Source: Pseudonocardia kunmingensis
Lineage (GTDB): Bacteria > Actinomycetota > Actinomycetes > Mycobacteriales > Pseudonocardiaceae
Reading direction: 5' to 3'
Assembly: GCF_006716445.1 (NCBI RefSeq)
Contig: NZ_VFPA01000003.1
Coordinates: 1,302,001-1,366,000, forward strand
Length of the DNA: 64,000 nucleotides
Shown here: positions 42,613 through 51,167 of the stretch, piece by piece
Layout: each line of letters begins with the position of its first letter
Numbering within the stretch: the first letter of the stretch is position 1
Position numbers and translations under genes: made by a program
Notes under the pieces: model-generated
Told to the model about the DNA's origin: nothing
The model's database searches: none
Seen by the model: the letters and a program-made list of their open reading frames with translations, nothing else

Positions 42613-43418
42613 GAGCCACCCTGAAGGGCCTCGGCGTCGCGGGTGTCCTCGTCTTCACGCTGTTCCCGGTCTACCTCATGGTCGTCACGGGCCTGAACGG
42701 CGAGGCCAACGCCGGCTCCCGGAGCCTGTGGCCGCGCGAGTGGACGCTCGACAACTTCGCCTATGTGATCGGCGAGGGCGGCTTCGGCCGCTTCCTGGCG
42801 AACTCCCTGGTCGTGGCGCTGGGTACCGTGCTCGCCGGGGCGGTGCTCGCGCTGCTGGCGAGCGTGGCCGTGGCCCGGTTCCGCTTCCGGTTCCGCACCT
42901 CGGTGCTGGTGATGATCCTGATCATCCAGATGGTGCCGGTGGAGGCGCTGGTCATCCCGCTGTTCATCCAGGCACGCAGCTTGCAGATGCTCGACACCTT
43001 GATCGGGCTCGTCGTCGTCTACCTGGCCTTCTCGCTGCCGTTCGCGATCTGGACGCTGCGCGGGTTCGTCGCCGCCGTCCCCGTGGAGCTGGAGGAGGCC
43101 GCCTACCTCGACGGGGCGTCCTGGGGGCGGATGTTCCGCTCGGTGCTGCTGCCGCTGGTGGCACCCGGGCTGGTGGCCACGAGCGTGTTCTCCTTCATCG
43201 TGGCGTGGAACGAGTTCATCTTCGCGCTGACGTTCATGTCCGACGACCAGAACTACACCGTCGCCGTCGGCCTGCGCCGCTTCTTCGGCCAGCACGCCAC
43301 GGACTGGGGCGCCGTCATGGCCGCGTCCACGCTGATCACGATCCCGGTGATGGTGTTCTTCGTGATCGCGCAGAAGCGGCTCACCGACGGGCTCGTCGCG
43401 GGAGCGGTCAAGGGATGA
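42609..43418 (+). CDS. Sugar ABC transporter permease (MalG-type)
   Basis: 269-residue second membrane subunit with six helices and EAA loop EEAAYLDGASWGRMFRSVLLPLVAPG. GTG 42609 overlaps the upstream stop, and its own stop overlaps the hexosaminidase ATG, so uptake and hydrolysis are co-translated. Confidence 0.93.
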   Translation: MRATLKGLGVAGVLVFTLFPVYLMVVTGLNGEANAGSRSLWPREWTLDNFAYVIGEGGFGRFLANSLVVALGTVLAGAVLALLASVAVARFRFRFRTSVLVMILIIQMVPVEALVIPLFIQARSLQMLDTLIGLVVVYLAFSLPFAIWTLRGFVAAVPVELEEAAYLDGASWGRMFRSVLLPLVAPGLVATSVFSFIVAWNEFIFALTFMSDDQNYTVAVGLRRFFGQHATDWGAVMAASTLITIPVMVFFVIAQKRLTDGLVAGAVKG

Positions 43419-44809
43419 CCGGCGACGAGGAGCTCGTCAACGGCGTCCTGCTCCCCGGCTTCACCGGCGTCGGCGTGCCGGACTGGCTCGGCCGCGCCGC
43501 CGACGCCGGGCTCGCGGGGGTCTGCCTGTTCGCCGGCAACGTCGGGCCCGGCCTCCCGACGCTCACCGCGGCCCTGCACGCGCGTCGCGACGGGTTCCTC
43601 GTGGCGTCCGACGAGGAGGGCGGCCCGGTCACCCGCCTCGACGCCACCGGCGGTCCCGCCTGGCCCGCCGCCGCCGCACTCGGGCGCCTCGACGACGTCG
43701 CCGTCACGGAGGCCGTCGGCGCCGGGATCGGTGCGCAGTGCCGCGGCCTCGGCATCGACCTCGCGCTCGCGCCCGTGGCCGACGTCAACGCCGAGCCGCG
43801 CAACCCGGTCATCGGGATCCGGTCCTTCGGCGCCACCCCGGACCTGGTGGCCCGGCACACGGCCGCCTTCGTGCGTGGCCTGCAGGGCGCGGGCACCGCC
43901 GCGGCGGCCAAGCACTTCCCCGGCCACGGCTCCACCCACGTCGACTCGCACCGGGACCTGCCGGTCGTCACCGCCGACGTGGCCACGCTGCGCGCCCGCG
44001 ACCTGCCGCCGTTCGCCGCGGCGGTCGAGACAGGGGTGCGGTGCGTGCTCACCGCGCACGTGCTGTTCCCCGCCCTCGACGAGCGGCCCGCCACGATGAG
44101 CCCACCGCTGCTGGACCTCCTGCGCCGCGATCTCGGCTTCGACGGGGTGATCGTCTCCGACGCCGTCGACATGGGCGCGATCGCCGCGGGCGTCGGCACC
44201 GGCCCCGGCGCGGTGGCGGCCGTGGCCGCCGGGGTCGACCTCGTCTGCATCGGCAACCCCGACAACGGCTACGACGACGAGGCCGGCTACCGGGAGGTGC
44301 GCGACGCCCTGCTCGCCGCGGTGGGCGACGGCACGCTCCCGCGGGAGCGGCTGGCCGAGGCGGGGCGCCGCGTCACGGAGCTCGCGGGCTGGGTCCGCGC
44401 GGCGCCGGCCGCCACGGCGGACGCCGGCGGGCTCGGCGAACGTGTCGCGCGCCGCGTCGCGTCGGCGGTCGGGGACGTGCGCGTCGGGCGGGGGGCGCAC
44501 GTCCTCGACCTGACCGGACCGGCGAACGTCGCCGACGGCCGCCGGGGTGAGCCACGGCTCGCCGCCGCGCTGCGCCGCCGCGACCCGTCGATCACGGCGG
44601 GCCCCGTCGCGGCCGCCGGCCGGCCGCTCGTGCTCGTGGTGCGCGGCCCCTCCCCCGCGCTCGACGCCGCGCGCGCCGGCCGCCCCGACGCCGTGACGGT
44701 GCACGTGGGCCCGTCCGGCACGTGGGAGCCGCCGGCGCCGTCGATCACGCTCCACGGCGACGGGCGCGCGCACGCGGACGTCGCCGCCGACCTGTTGAGC
44801 GACGTCTGA
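43415..44809 (+). CDS. nagZ: GH3 beta-N-acetylhexosaminidase (NagZ-like)
   Basis: 464-residue cytosolic glycoside hydrolase family 3 enzyme. The barrel (about 5-330) has DEEGGPVTRL, the NagZ loop KHFPGHGSTHVDSH with acid/base His of the Asp-His dyad, and the nucleophile Asp249 (VIVSDAVDMGAI). The last 110 residues are an Ala/Arg-rich C-terminal domain that NagZ of Gram-negatives lacks. No signal peptide, so it acts on sugars imported by the ABC system, such as GlcNAc-containing disaccharides from chitin or peptidoglycan. Confidence 0.92.
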   Translation: MTGDEELVNGVLLPGFTGVGVPDWLGRAADAGLAGVCLFAGNVGPGLPTLTAALHARRDGFLVASDEEGGPVTRLDATGGPAWPAAAALGRLDDVAVTEAVGAGIGAQCRGLGIDLALAPVADVNAEPRNPVIGIRSFGATPDLVARHTAAFVRGLQGAGTAAAAKHFPGHGSTHVDSHRDLPVVTADVATLRARDLPPFAAAVETGVRCVLTAHVLFPALDERPATMSPPLLDLLRRDLGFDGVIVSDAVDMGAIAAGVGTGPGAVAAVAAGVDLVCIGNPDNGYDDEAGYREVRDALLAAVGDGTLPRERLAEAGRRVTELAGWVRAAPAATADAGGLGERVARRVASAVGDVRVGRGAHVLDLTGPANVADGRRGEPRLAAALRRRDPSITAGPVAAAGRPLVLVVRGPSPALDAARAGRPDAVTVHVGPSGTWEPPAPSITLHGDGRAHADVAADLLSDV

Positions 44810-45002
44810 TCACCCTGCGCACCGCGCGCAACCCCTGATCGGGTGGTCGGCGGTCACCAGCACACGATCCGGTGGTCGCGCCGCTCACACAGGGCGATCA
44901 TGACGTGCGTCGCCCTATTCTTCCGGCACGGAACGCGAACGGAACACCATTTCCTACCGATTCCGCGGCATCTGTTCACCCCTTTCCTGGAAAGGACGTG
45001 CC

Positions 45003-45467
45003 ATGCGTATCCGGACGATCCTCGCCGCGACCGCGCTCGCCGGGGCGGCGACGCTGACGCTGGCCGGATCCGCCTTCGCGGTCGACCGCGACTGCCGGGA
45101 CTTCACCTCGCACGCCGACGCGCAGGCGGCGTTCGACGCCGTGCCGGGCGACCCGGAGGGGCTGGACCCCGACGGCGACGGCAAGGCCTGCGAGGACCAG
45201 TTCGTCGACGACCTGATCGGCGGCTCCGGGGAGCCCGGCCACGACACCGGCGACAGCGGTGACAACGGAGGTGACAGCGGGGGCGACAACGGGGGCGACG
45301 GAGGCCCGGACGACGGGGACGCTCCCGTCGGCGGCGTCGCGACCGGCGGGGGAGGCACCGCGGAGGGAGGGGGTTCGGCCGCACCGTTCGCCGCGGCGGG
45401 TGCATCGGCACTGGCCATCGGCGTTCTGGCGGCGGCGGGGCGCCGCTCGACCCGCCGGCGCGGCTGA
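45003..45467 (+). CDS. Excalibur-domain surface protein, probable sortase substrate
   Basis: 154 residues: signal peptide (cleavage near GSAFAVD), excalibur Ca-binding domain (DCRDFTSHADAQAAFDAV, then GLDPDGDGKACED), an Asp/Gly-rich linker, then PVGGVATGGGGTA, a hydrophobic helix (AAGASALAIGVLAAAG) and a basic tail RRSTRRRG. The end has the layout of a cell-wall sorting signal but no LPxTG; PVGGVATGGG is the candidate recognition motif. GGAAAGGA before ATG 45003 is part of a CCTTTCC/GGAAAGG palindrome (44981-44995). The sortase gene follows after 2 bp. Confidence 0.85.
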   Translation: MRIRTILAATALAGAATLTLAGSAFAVDRDCRDFTSHADAQAAFDAVPGDPEGLDPDGDGKACEDQFVDDLIGGSGEPGHDTGDSGDNGGDSGGDNGGDGGPDDGDAPVGGVATGGGGTAEGGGSAAPFAAAGASALAIGVLAAAGRRSTRRRG

Positions 45468-45469
45468 CG

Positions 45470-46096
45470 GTGGGGTCCCGCACCGGGAACGGTGCCGCCC
45501 GCTCCCCCTCCGCGGCTCCGGGCGCGGTCCACGGCCCGGTCACAGCGCTGCTCGTGGTGCTGCTGGTCGTCGCCGGGGTCGCCGCCGCGGGACGGCCCGC
45601 CCGCCCGCTGCTCCCCCTTCCCGTCCACGCCGCCCGTGAGGTCGGCGGGCAGGTGGCGCCGCCGGTCCGCATCCGCATCCCGGCGATCGGCGTCGACGCG
45701 CCGGTCGTTCCGCTCGACGTGGACGCGCACGGCGCGCTGCCGGCGCCCAGCCATGACGGCGCGGCCGGGTGGTGGCGCGCGGGACCCGAACCCGGTGAAC
45801 GGGGAGCGGCGGTGGTGGCCGGGCACGTCGACTCGCATTCGGGGCCCGCGGTGTTCTTCCACCTCCGCGCCCTGCACCCCGACGCCGAGGTGTTCGTGGA
45901 CAGATCCGACGGGCGCACGGCGCAGTTCGCCGTCCGGCGGTTCGAGAGCCACGGGAAGGACGCATTTCCCACGCATTCCGTGTACGGCCCGACCCCGCGC
46001 TCGGAACTGCGGATCATCACGTGCGGCGGGGTGTTCGACCGTACGGAACGCCACTACCGGGACAACGTGATCGTCTTCGCCGACCGCACCGGCTGA
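45470..46096 (+). CDS. Class F sortase
   Basis: 208-residue membrane-anchored transpeptidase. An N-terminal signal anchor (VTALLVVLLVVAGVAAAG) precedes the sortase barrel with IRIPAIGVDAPVVPL, catalytic His119 (AGHVDSHSGPAVFF), Cys185 (LRIITCGG) and Arg197 (HYRDNVIVF). The FDRTERHYRDNV end is typical of class F. GTG 45470 starts 2 bp after the excalibur gene stop, so the pair is an operon and the neighbour is the likely substrate. Confidence 0.93.
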   Translation: MGSRTGNGAARSPSAAPGAVHGPVTALLVVLLVVAGVAAAGRPARPLLPLPVHAAREVGGQVAPPVRIRIPAIGVDAPVVPLDVDAHGALPAPSHDGAAGWWRAGPEPGERGAAVVAGHVDSHSGPAVFFHLRALHPDAEVFVDRSDGRTAQFAVRRFESHGKDAFPTHSVYGPTPRSELRIITCGGVFDRTERHYRDNVIVFADRTG

Positions 46097-46369
46097 CGCA
46101 GTGGCCTCATGATCAGCAAGTCGGCGCGTTCCCGGGTCGACGGGATCGGCCCGCCCACAGGAGATTCCCGGACCACATCGACACCATAGGTCTGCGCGCG
46201 CCCGGGACCCATGACGTCGACCGCGTCATGCACGGGCTCGTTCAGCGGAACGCGCGACCGGCCATGATCAGCAGGAGTGCGTGGGCCCTGCCGCGGGTGC
46301 CGACGGACTCCGCGCCATTTCCCAGCCACTCCTCAGGCACCACTCAGGGTCGGGGCGCATGGTCGTGGC
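46097..46369. other. Intergenic region with an 11-bp direct repeat
   Basis: 273 bp between the sortase and the protease gene. CATGATCAGCA occurs at 46108-46118 and again at 46263-46273. I see no gene, terminator with strong stem or clear promoter boxes. Confidence 0.35.
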
Positions 46370-47824
46370 ATGAGCGAGGAGCACAGGGAGCAGGGCCGGG
46401 ACGCGAGCGCCTCGACCGGTGACTCCCGCACCGACCAGTACCCCGTCACCGACCAGTACCCCGTCCCGTCCTACGCGGGCGCCCCGGCACCGGACGCCGC
46501 GAACGGCCGGTCCGAGCGAGCCGGTGGGCACTCGGGCCCACCCGCCGGGTCGTTCGGCCCGCCGCCGCAGGGTCTCCCGCCGCAGGGCGCGTCCGACGCG
46601 TACTTCCCCCCGCCCCCCGGCCACTTCACGGGCCCGCCGACCGCCACGCTGCCGCCGCAGCCGCGCCGGCAGCGGACCATGACGGGCATCGTGGCGGCCG
46701 CGCTGATCGCCGGCCTCGTCGGCGGCGGCGCCGGCTTCGGCGGGGCGTACGCGCTGCTCGGCGACGGGTCGGGGAGCACGCTGACGTCGTCGCCGCAGGC
46801 ACCCGGAGCGGTCGACGCCGCCCCGGGCTCGGTCACCGCGGCGGCGCAGACCGTGCTGCCCAGCACCGTGGACATCCGCGCCACGATGGCGCAGGGCGCC
46901 GCCGAGGGCAGCGGCATGATCCTCACGCCCGAGGGCGACATCCTCACGAACAACCACGTCGTCGCGGGCAGCGGGGAGATCACCGTGACGCTGGCGGACG
47001 GCACCGAGCACCCCGCCACCGTCGTGGGCACCTCCCCCAGCTACGACCTCGCGGTCATCAGGGTGCAGGGCGCCACCGGGCTGACCCCGGCCACGCTCGG
47101 CGAGAGCTCCTCGCTCCAGGTCGGGCAACAGGTCGTCGCGATCGGCTCGCCGCGTGGGCTCACCGGCACCGTCACCACGGGCATCGTCAGCGCGCTCGAC
47201 CGCACGGTCGCCGTGCCGGGCGAGGACGGCGGCGCGGTGGTCTACAACGGCCTGCAGACCGACGCGCCGATCAACCAGGGCAACTCGGGCGGGCCGCTGG
47301 TGAACCTCGACGGGCAGGTCGTGGGCATCAACTCCGCCATCGCCACCGCGGGTGGGCAGGACAGCGGCAGCATCGGGCTCGGCTTCGCGATCCCGGTCGA
47401 CCAGGCCCGCCGCGTCGCTCAGGAGATCATGGACACCGGCACCGCCACGAAGCCCGTGCTCGGCGTGCAGGGCAGCGTGGGCGCCGGAACCGGTGACGGG
47501 GCCCCGCTCGCCGCGGTGCAGCCGGGCTCGCCCGCCGAGTCGGCCGGCCTGGCGGCGGGCGACGTCGTCACCCGCGTCGACGGCGCGCAGGTGGCCGACT
47601 TCGCGGACCTGATGGCCCGCATCGGCTCGCACGCCCCCGGCGAGCAGGTGACCCTGACCGTGACGAACGGCGGCGCCGAACGCACCGTCGACGTCACGCT
47701 GGGCAGCCAGCCCGACGAGGCCGCCACCAGCAGCCCCAGCCAGGGCCGCGGCAGCAGCCCCTTCGGTGGCGGCCAGCAGAACCCCTTCGGCGGCCAGGGC
47801 AACCCGTTCGGCGGCGGCAACTGA
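46370..47824 (+). CDS. HtrA/DegP-like membrane serine protease with PDZ
   Basis: 484 residues. A 100-residue cytosolic Pro/Gly-rich tail, one transmembrane helix (about 104-128), then a trypsin-like domain with triad His196 (NNHVV), Asp226 (SYDLAVI) and Ser306 (GNSGGPL), and a PDZ domain (about 375-455; GDVVTRVDGAQVADFADLM). The tail ends in a Gly/Asn/Phe-rich repeat (NPFGG). Such PepD/HtrA proteins clear damaged envelope proteins. ATG 46370 lacks an obvious ribosome binding site. Confidence 0.93.
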   Translation: MSEEHREQGRDASASTGDSRTDQYPVTDQYPVPSYAGAPAPDAANGRSERAGGHSGPPAGSFGPPPQGLPPQGASDAYFPPPPGHFTGPPTATLPPQPRRQRTMTGIVAAALIAGLVGGGAGFGGAYALLGDGSGSTLTSSPQAPGAVDAAPGSVTAAAQTVLPSTVDIRATMAQGAAEGSGMILTPEGDILTNNHVVAGSGEITVTLADGTEHPATVVGTSPSYDLAVIRVQGATGLTPATLGESSSLQVGQQVVAIGSPRGLTGTVTTGIVSALDRTVAVPGEDGGAVVYNGLQTDAPINQGNSGGPLVNLDGQVVGINSAIATAGGQDSGSIGLGFAIPVDQARRVAQEIMDTGTATKPVLGVQGSVGAGTGDGAPLAAVQPGSPAESAGLAAGDVVTRVDGAQVADFADLMARIGSHAPGEQVTLTVTNGGAERTVDVTLGSQPDEAATSSPSQGRGSSPFGGGQQNPFGGQGNPFGGGN

Positions 47825-47844
47825 CGCTCCCTGCCGGAACTGCA

Positions 47845-47889
47845 GCAAAGCCACTTCCCTGCAAAGTGGTTGCGGGAAAGTGGCTTTGC
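47845..47889. terminator. Bidirectional terminator hairpin
   Basis: GCAAAGCCACTTCCC at 47845-47859 pairs with GGGAAAGTGGCTTTGC at 47874-47889 with one bulged base; the loop itself contains GCAA/TTGC. It lies between the convergent protease and CoA-transferase genes. Confidence 0.75.
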
Positions 47890-47903
47890 GGCAACTCGGG
47901 GGG

Positions 47904-49082
47904 TCAGTTCGACAGCAGCCAGTTTCGGATCGCCGCACCGTCCTCGCCCAGGCCGGGGGGCCTGCGGCGGTAGGACGGCGGCGTGGCCGAGTACGTCACC
48001 GGGTTGCGGACGCTCGGGACGCCGTCGGGCTCGACCACCGGCTCGAGGCCGAGGCGCTCGGCCAGGGCGAGTCCCTCGTCGATCGTGTTGATCGGCCCGC
48101 AGGGGACGCCCGCTGGCGCGAGGATGTCGAACCACTCCTGCGCCGACTTCGTGGCCAGCCGCGCGAGCAGCAGGGGCCGCAGCTCGTCGCGGTGGGCGTT
48201 GCGGTCGGGCATGGACCCGAAGCGCGGGTCCTCGAGCAGCTCGGGCGCGCCGATCGCGGTGGCGAGCCTGCGGAACTGGTGGTCGTTGGCGGCGATGACG
48301 ATCAGCTCGCCGTCGCCGGTGGGCAGCGGCTCGTAGGGGAACAGGCTCAGGTGGGCGTTGCCGAGCCGCCCGGGCACCACGCCACCGGCCAGCACCGCGG
48401 AGGTCTGGTTGACCAGGCCGGACAGCGCCGCCGAGAGCAGGTTCGTCTCCACCTTCTGCCCCTCGCCGGTGCGCTCGCGGTGGTGCAGCGCGGCGATGAT
48501 AGCGACGGCCGCGTGCAGGCCCGTGATCACGTCGAAGACGGCGACGCCCGCGCGGAACGGCGGCCCGTCGGCGTCGCCGGTGAGGCTCATCAGCCCCGAG
48601 GTGGCCTGCACGAGCAGGTCGTAGCCGGGCAGGGCCGCCCCCGCCGCCGTGCCGAAGCCGCTGATCGAGCAGTAGACGACCTGCGGGTTGGCGGCGGCGA
48701 CCGTCTCGTGGTCGAGGCCGAAGCGCACCAGCCCGCCCGGCTTGAAGTTCTCGATCAGGACGTCCGCGCGCCCGGCGAGCCGCTGCGCCACGTCCAGGTC
48801 GGCCGGGTCGGCGAGGTCGAGCACGATGGAGCGCTTGTTGCGGTTGATCGACAGGTAATAGGTGGCGGTGCCGTCCTCGCTCGTGGGCGGCACCCACGTC
48901 CGGGTGTCGTCCCCGCTGCCCGGTCCCTCGACCTTGATGACGGTCGCTCCGAGGTCGGCGAGCAGCATCGTGGCGTACGGGCCGGCGAGGATCCGGGAGA
49001 AGTCGGCGACGATCACCCCCGACAGCGGTCCGCTGGTCGGGGTGCCGTCGATCGGATCGTTCGCGATGCTCACCTCACGCAT
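47904..49082 (-). CDS. CaiB/BaiF-family CoA transferase
   Basis: 392-residue class III CoA transferase moving CoA between carboxylic acids. N-terminal VIVADFSRILAGPYATMLLADLGATVIKVE, then RNKRSIVLDLADP, PGYDLLVQATSGLMSLTG with the catalytic Asp, and the C-terminal GVPCGPINTIDEGL. ATG 49082 is used; an in-frame GTG at 49073 is an alternative. No acyl-CoA dehydrogenase or ligase is adjacent, so the acid cannot be named. Confidence 0.92.
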   Translation of the reverse strand: MREVSIANDPIDGTPTSGPLSGVIVADFSRILAGPYATMLLADLGATVIKVEGPGSGDDTRTWVPPTSEDGTATYYLSINRNKRSIVLDLADPADLDVAQRLAGRADVLIENFKPGGLVRFGLDHETVAAANPQVVYCSISGFGTAAGAALPGYDLLVQATSGLMSLTGDADGPPFRAGVAVFDVITGLHAAVAIIAALHHRERTGEGQKVETNLLSAALSGLVNQTSAVLAGGVVPGRLGNAHLSLFPYEPLPTGDGELIVIAANDHQFRRLATAIGAPELLEDPRFGSMPDRNAHRDELRPLLLARLATKSAQEWFDILAPAGVPCGPINTIDEGLALAERLGLEPVVEPDGVPSVRNPVTYSATPPSYRRRPPGLGEDGAAIRNWLLSN

Positions 49083-49104
49083 CGTACGAACCCCACCCGG
49101 CCGT

Positions 49105-49140
49105 GAGTGGAGACGAGTGTCGGAGCACTCGTATCCGCTC
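49105..49140 (-). terminator. Hairpin at the end of the MFS gene
   Basis: Arms 49105-49119 and 49126-49140 pair with two mismatches in 15 (core ACGAGTG/CACTCGT). It overlaps the MFS stop codon and separates it from the CoA transferase start on the same strand. Confidence 0.65.
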
Positions 49141-50563
49141 ACGACCCGGAGTTGCGACGCAGCACCGTCACCGCCAGCGCGGTGGCGGCGGCCACGAGCA
49201 CCGCACTCGCCGCGAAGGCGAGCCGGTAGCCACTGGACAACGCATCGACGTGCGTGGCACCGGCCGCCGCAACGGCGTCCGTGCGCGCCGCCGCGAGCGC
49301 CGCCAGTGCCGCGATCCCCAGCGCGGCGCCGATCTGCTGGCTCGTGTTGGCCAGCCCGGACGCGAGGCCCGCGTCCTCGGGCGTGGCGTCGGACATCATC
49401 ACCGTGGTCACCGCGGGCAGGACGAGTCCGGCGCCGAGCCCGAGCACGAGCATCGACGGCAGGACGTCCACCAGGTAGCTGCCGGTGACCGGCCGGACGA
49501 GCAGGAGCAGCCCCGCGACGAGCAGCACCTCGCCGACCAGCAGCACGGGCCGGGCGCCCGCCCGCGCGATGAGCTGCCCGGACAGCAGGAGCGAGACGAG
49601 CGCGATCGTCACCGGGATCGGCAGCATCGCGAAGCCGGTCTGGGCCGGGGCGTAGCCCAGCGCCTCCTGCAGGTAGAGCGCCGCGGTGAACTGGAAGCCC
49701 ATCATCCCGGCCACCGTGAGCAGCTGCACCGCGTTGCCGCCCGACACGGCGCGGGAGCCGAAGATCCCGAGGCGGACGAGCGGCTCGGCGGCCCGCCGCT
49801 GCCGGACCACGAACGCGGCGAGCAGGGCCACCGCGGCGGTCGCCAGGCCGAGCCGATCGGTCGCGGTCGACGAGCCGACGATCGTGAGCACCGCGAGCAC
49901 GAGGCCCGCCGTGACCAGCAGTCCACCGAGGACGTCCGCGCGCCCGGACCGGTCCACCGCGCCGTCGGGCGCGACCGTCCGCACCGCGAGCAGCAGAACG
50001 ACGACGCCGATGGGCACGTTGACCAGGAAGATCCACCGCCAGCCGACGGACTCGGTGAGCACACCGCCGAGCAGCGTGCCCAGCGACGCCCCGGCCGCAC
50101 CGACGAACGCGTAGGCGCCCATGGCGCGCGCCCGCTCCCCCGGTTCCGGGAACAGCGCGACGATCATGCCGAGCACCACCGCCGACGCCATCGCGGCCCC
50201 GACGCCCTGCAGGAACCGCGCCGCGACGAGCATCTCCGCGGTCACCGCGAGGCCGCAGAGCAGCGACGCCAGCACGAACAGCGCGAGGCCCGCCAGCAAC
50301 AGCCGGCGCCGCCCGACGAGGTCGCCGAGCCGGCCCGCGAGCAGCAGCAACCCGCCGAGCGGGACGAGGTAGGCGTTGACCGTCCAGGCGAGTCCGGCCG
50401 GGGTGAAGCCCAGGTCGGACTGGATCGCCGGAAGCGCGACGCTGACGATCGTGCCGTCGAGAATGATCATCAGCATCCCACCGCAGAGGACGGCGAGGGC
50501 GAGCAGGCGGGATGCGGGAGCGGTACGGGTGCCGGTCGCGACCGGACCTCCTGGAGTGGACAC
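49139..50563 (-). CDS. MFS drug-efflux type transporter (DHA2/EmrB-QacA)
   Basis: 474-residue transporter with 14 predicted helices. Motif A-like GRLGDLVGRRRLLLAGL between helices 2 and 3, motif C-like AGASLGTLLGGVLTESVGWRWIFLVNVPIG, and LDGTIVSVALPAIQ in helix 1 (motif D1). Such proton antiporters export toxic organics. GTG 50563 has no ribosome binding site but a TACGGT -10-like box sits about 7 nt upstream of it, suggesting leaderless mRNA. A MarR gene lies 65 bp upstream on the same strand. Confidence 0.92.
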   Translation of the reverse strand: MSTPGGPVATGTRTAPASRLLALAVLCGGMLMIILDGTIVSVALPAIQSDLGFTPAGLAWTVNAYLVPLGGLLLLAGRLGDLVGRRRLLLAGLALFVLASLLCGLAVTAEMLVAARFLQGVGAAMASAVVLGMIVALFPEPGERARAMGAYAFVGAAGASLGTLLGGVLTESVGWRWIFLVNVPIGVVVLLLAVRTVAPDGAVDRSGRADVLGGLLVTAGLVLAVLTIVGSSTATDRLGLATAAVALLAAFVVRQRRAAEPLVRLGIFGSRAVSGGNAVQLLTVAGMMGFQFTAALYLQEALGYAPAQTGFAMLPIPVTIALVSLLLSGQLIARAGARPVLLVGEVLLVAGLLLLVRPVTGSYLVDVLPSMLVLGLGAGLVLPAVTTVMMSDATPEDAGLASGLANTSQQIGAALGIAALAALAAARTDAVAAAGATHVDALSSGYRLAFAASAVLVAAATALAVTVLRRNSGS

Positions 50564-50582
50564 AGGAGGAACCGTAGCAGAT

Positions 50583-50594
50583 TGTTTCGTAACA
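50583..50594 (-). promoter_or_regulatory. Possible MarR operator before the MFS gene
   Basis: TGTTTCGTAACA is a near-palindrome 20-31 bp before the MFS start, overlapping the region where a promoter would lie. MarR sites are often of this A/T-rich half-site type, unusual in this GC-rich context. Confidence 0.4.
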
Positions 50595-50628
50595 GACGAT
50601 CCCGATCGGACTTGCCGTCAGCGGACCA

Positions 50629-51117
50629 TCAGACGCCCCGCTTCCGGCGCGGAGCGTGCGGGTTCGGCTCCACCGCCGACAGTGGGCCGTCGTGCGTGAC
50701 CAGCCGGAGCAGGGCGTCCAGCAGCACCGTGCGCTGCTCGTCCGGGAGCACCCCGAGTACGTCCTCGTAGACGCCGTCGATCACGCCGCGCGCCTCGGCG
50801 ACGGCCGCGCCCCCCGCCTCCGTGGTGCGGACGATGCGCACCCTGCGGTCCACGGGTGAGGGCGAGCGCTGCGCCAGCCCGGCCTTCTCCAGGTGGTCGA
50901 GGGTGACCACCATGGTGGTCTTGTCCAGCAGGGCCAGCTCCGCGAGCTCGCCCTGCGTCCGTTCCCCGGACGCCGCCTTGGCCAGCACGCAGTAGTCGCG
51001 GACGTTCATGCCGAGCTCGCCGAGCGCCGCACCCATCCGCGCCGCCAGCGCCTGGCTGGCCTTGTCGAACAGGTACGACAGATCGCCGCGGATCTCCTCG
51101 TCGGTGCGCGTGTCCAT
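50629..51117 (-). CDS. MarR-family regulator
   Basis: 162 residues with the MarR winged helix: GMNVRDYCVLAKAASGERTQGELAELALLDKTTMVVTLDHLEKAGLAQRSPSPVDRRVRIVR-type core (about 36-98), helices at both ends for dimerisation and a basic C-terminal tail (RRKRGV). Starts at ATG 51117. It most likely represses the MFS exporter downstream and responds to the exported compound. Confidence 0.92.
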   Translation of the reverse strand: MDTRTDEEIRGDLSYLFDKASQALAARMGAALGELGMNVRDYCVLAKAASGERTQGELAELALLDKTTMVVTLDHLEKAGLAQRSPSPVDRRVRIVRTTEAGGAAVAEARGVIDGVYEDVLGVLPDEQRTVLLDALLRLVTHDGPLSAVEPNPHAPRRKRGV

Positions 51118-51140
51118 CCACCCAGCGTAGAAGACGATCC

Positions 51141-51155
51141 GGAACGAGAAGTTCC
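51141..51155 (-). promoter_or_regulatory. MarR autoregulatory palindrome
   Basis: GGAAC-GAGAA-GTTCC, perfect 5-5-5 inverted repeat, 24-38 bp upstream of the marR start, in the 50-bp gap after the preceding operon. Confidence 0.4.
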
Positions 51156-51167
51156 CGAACGGGCCGG

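Noticed and set aside
46108..46273. CATGATCAGCA direct repeats as attachment sites
   Set aside because: Only 155 bp apart with no integrase and no island between them; probably chance or regulatory.
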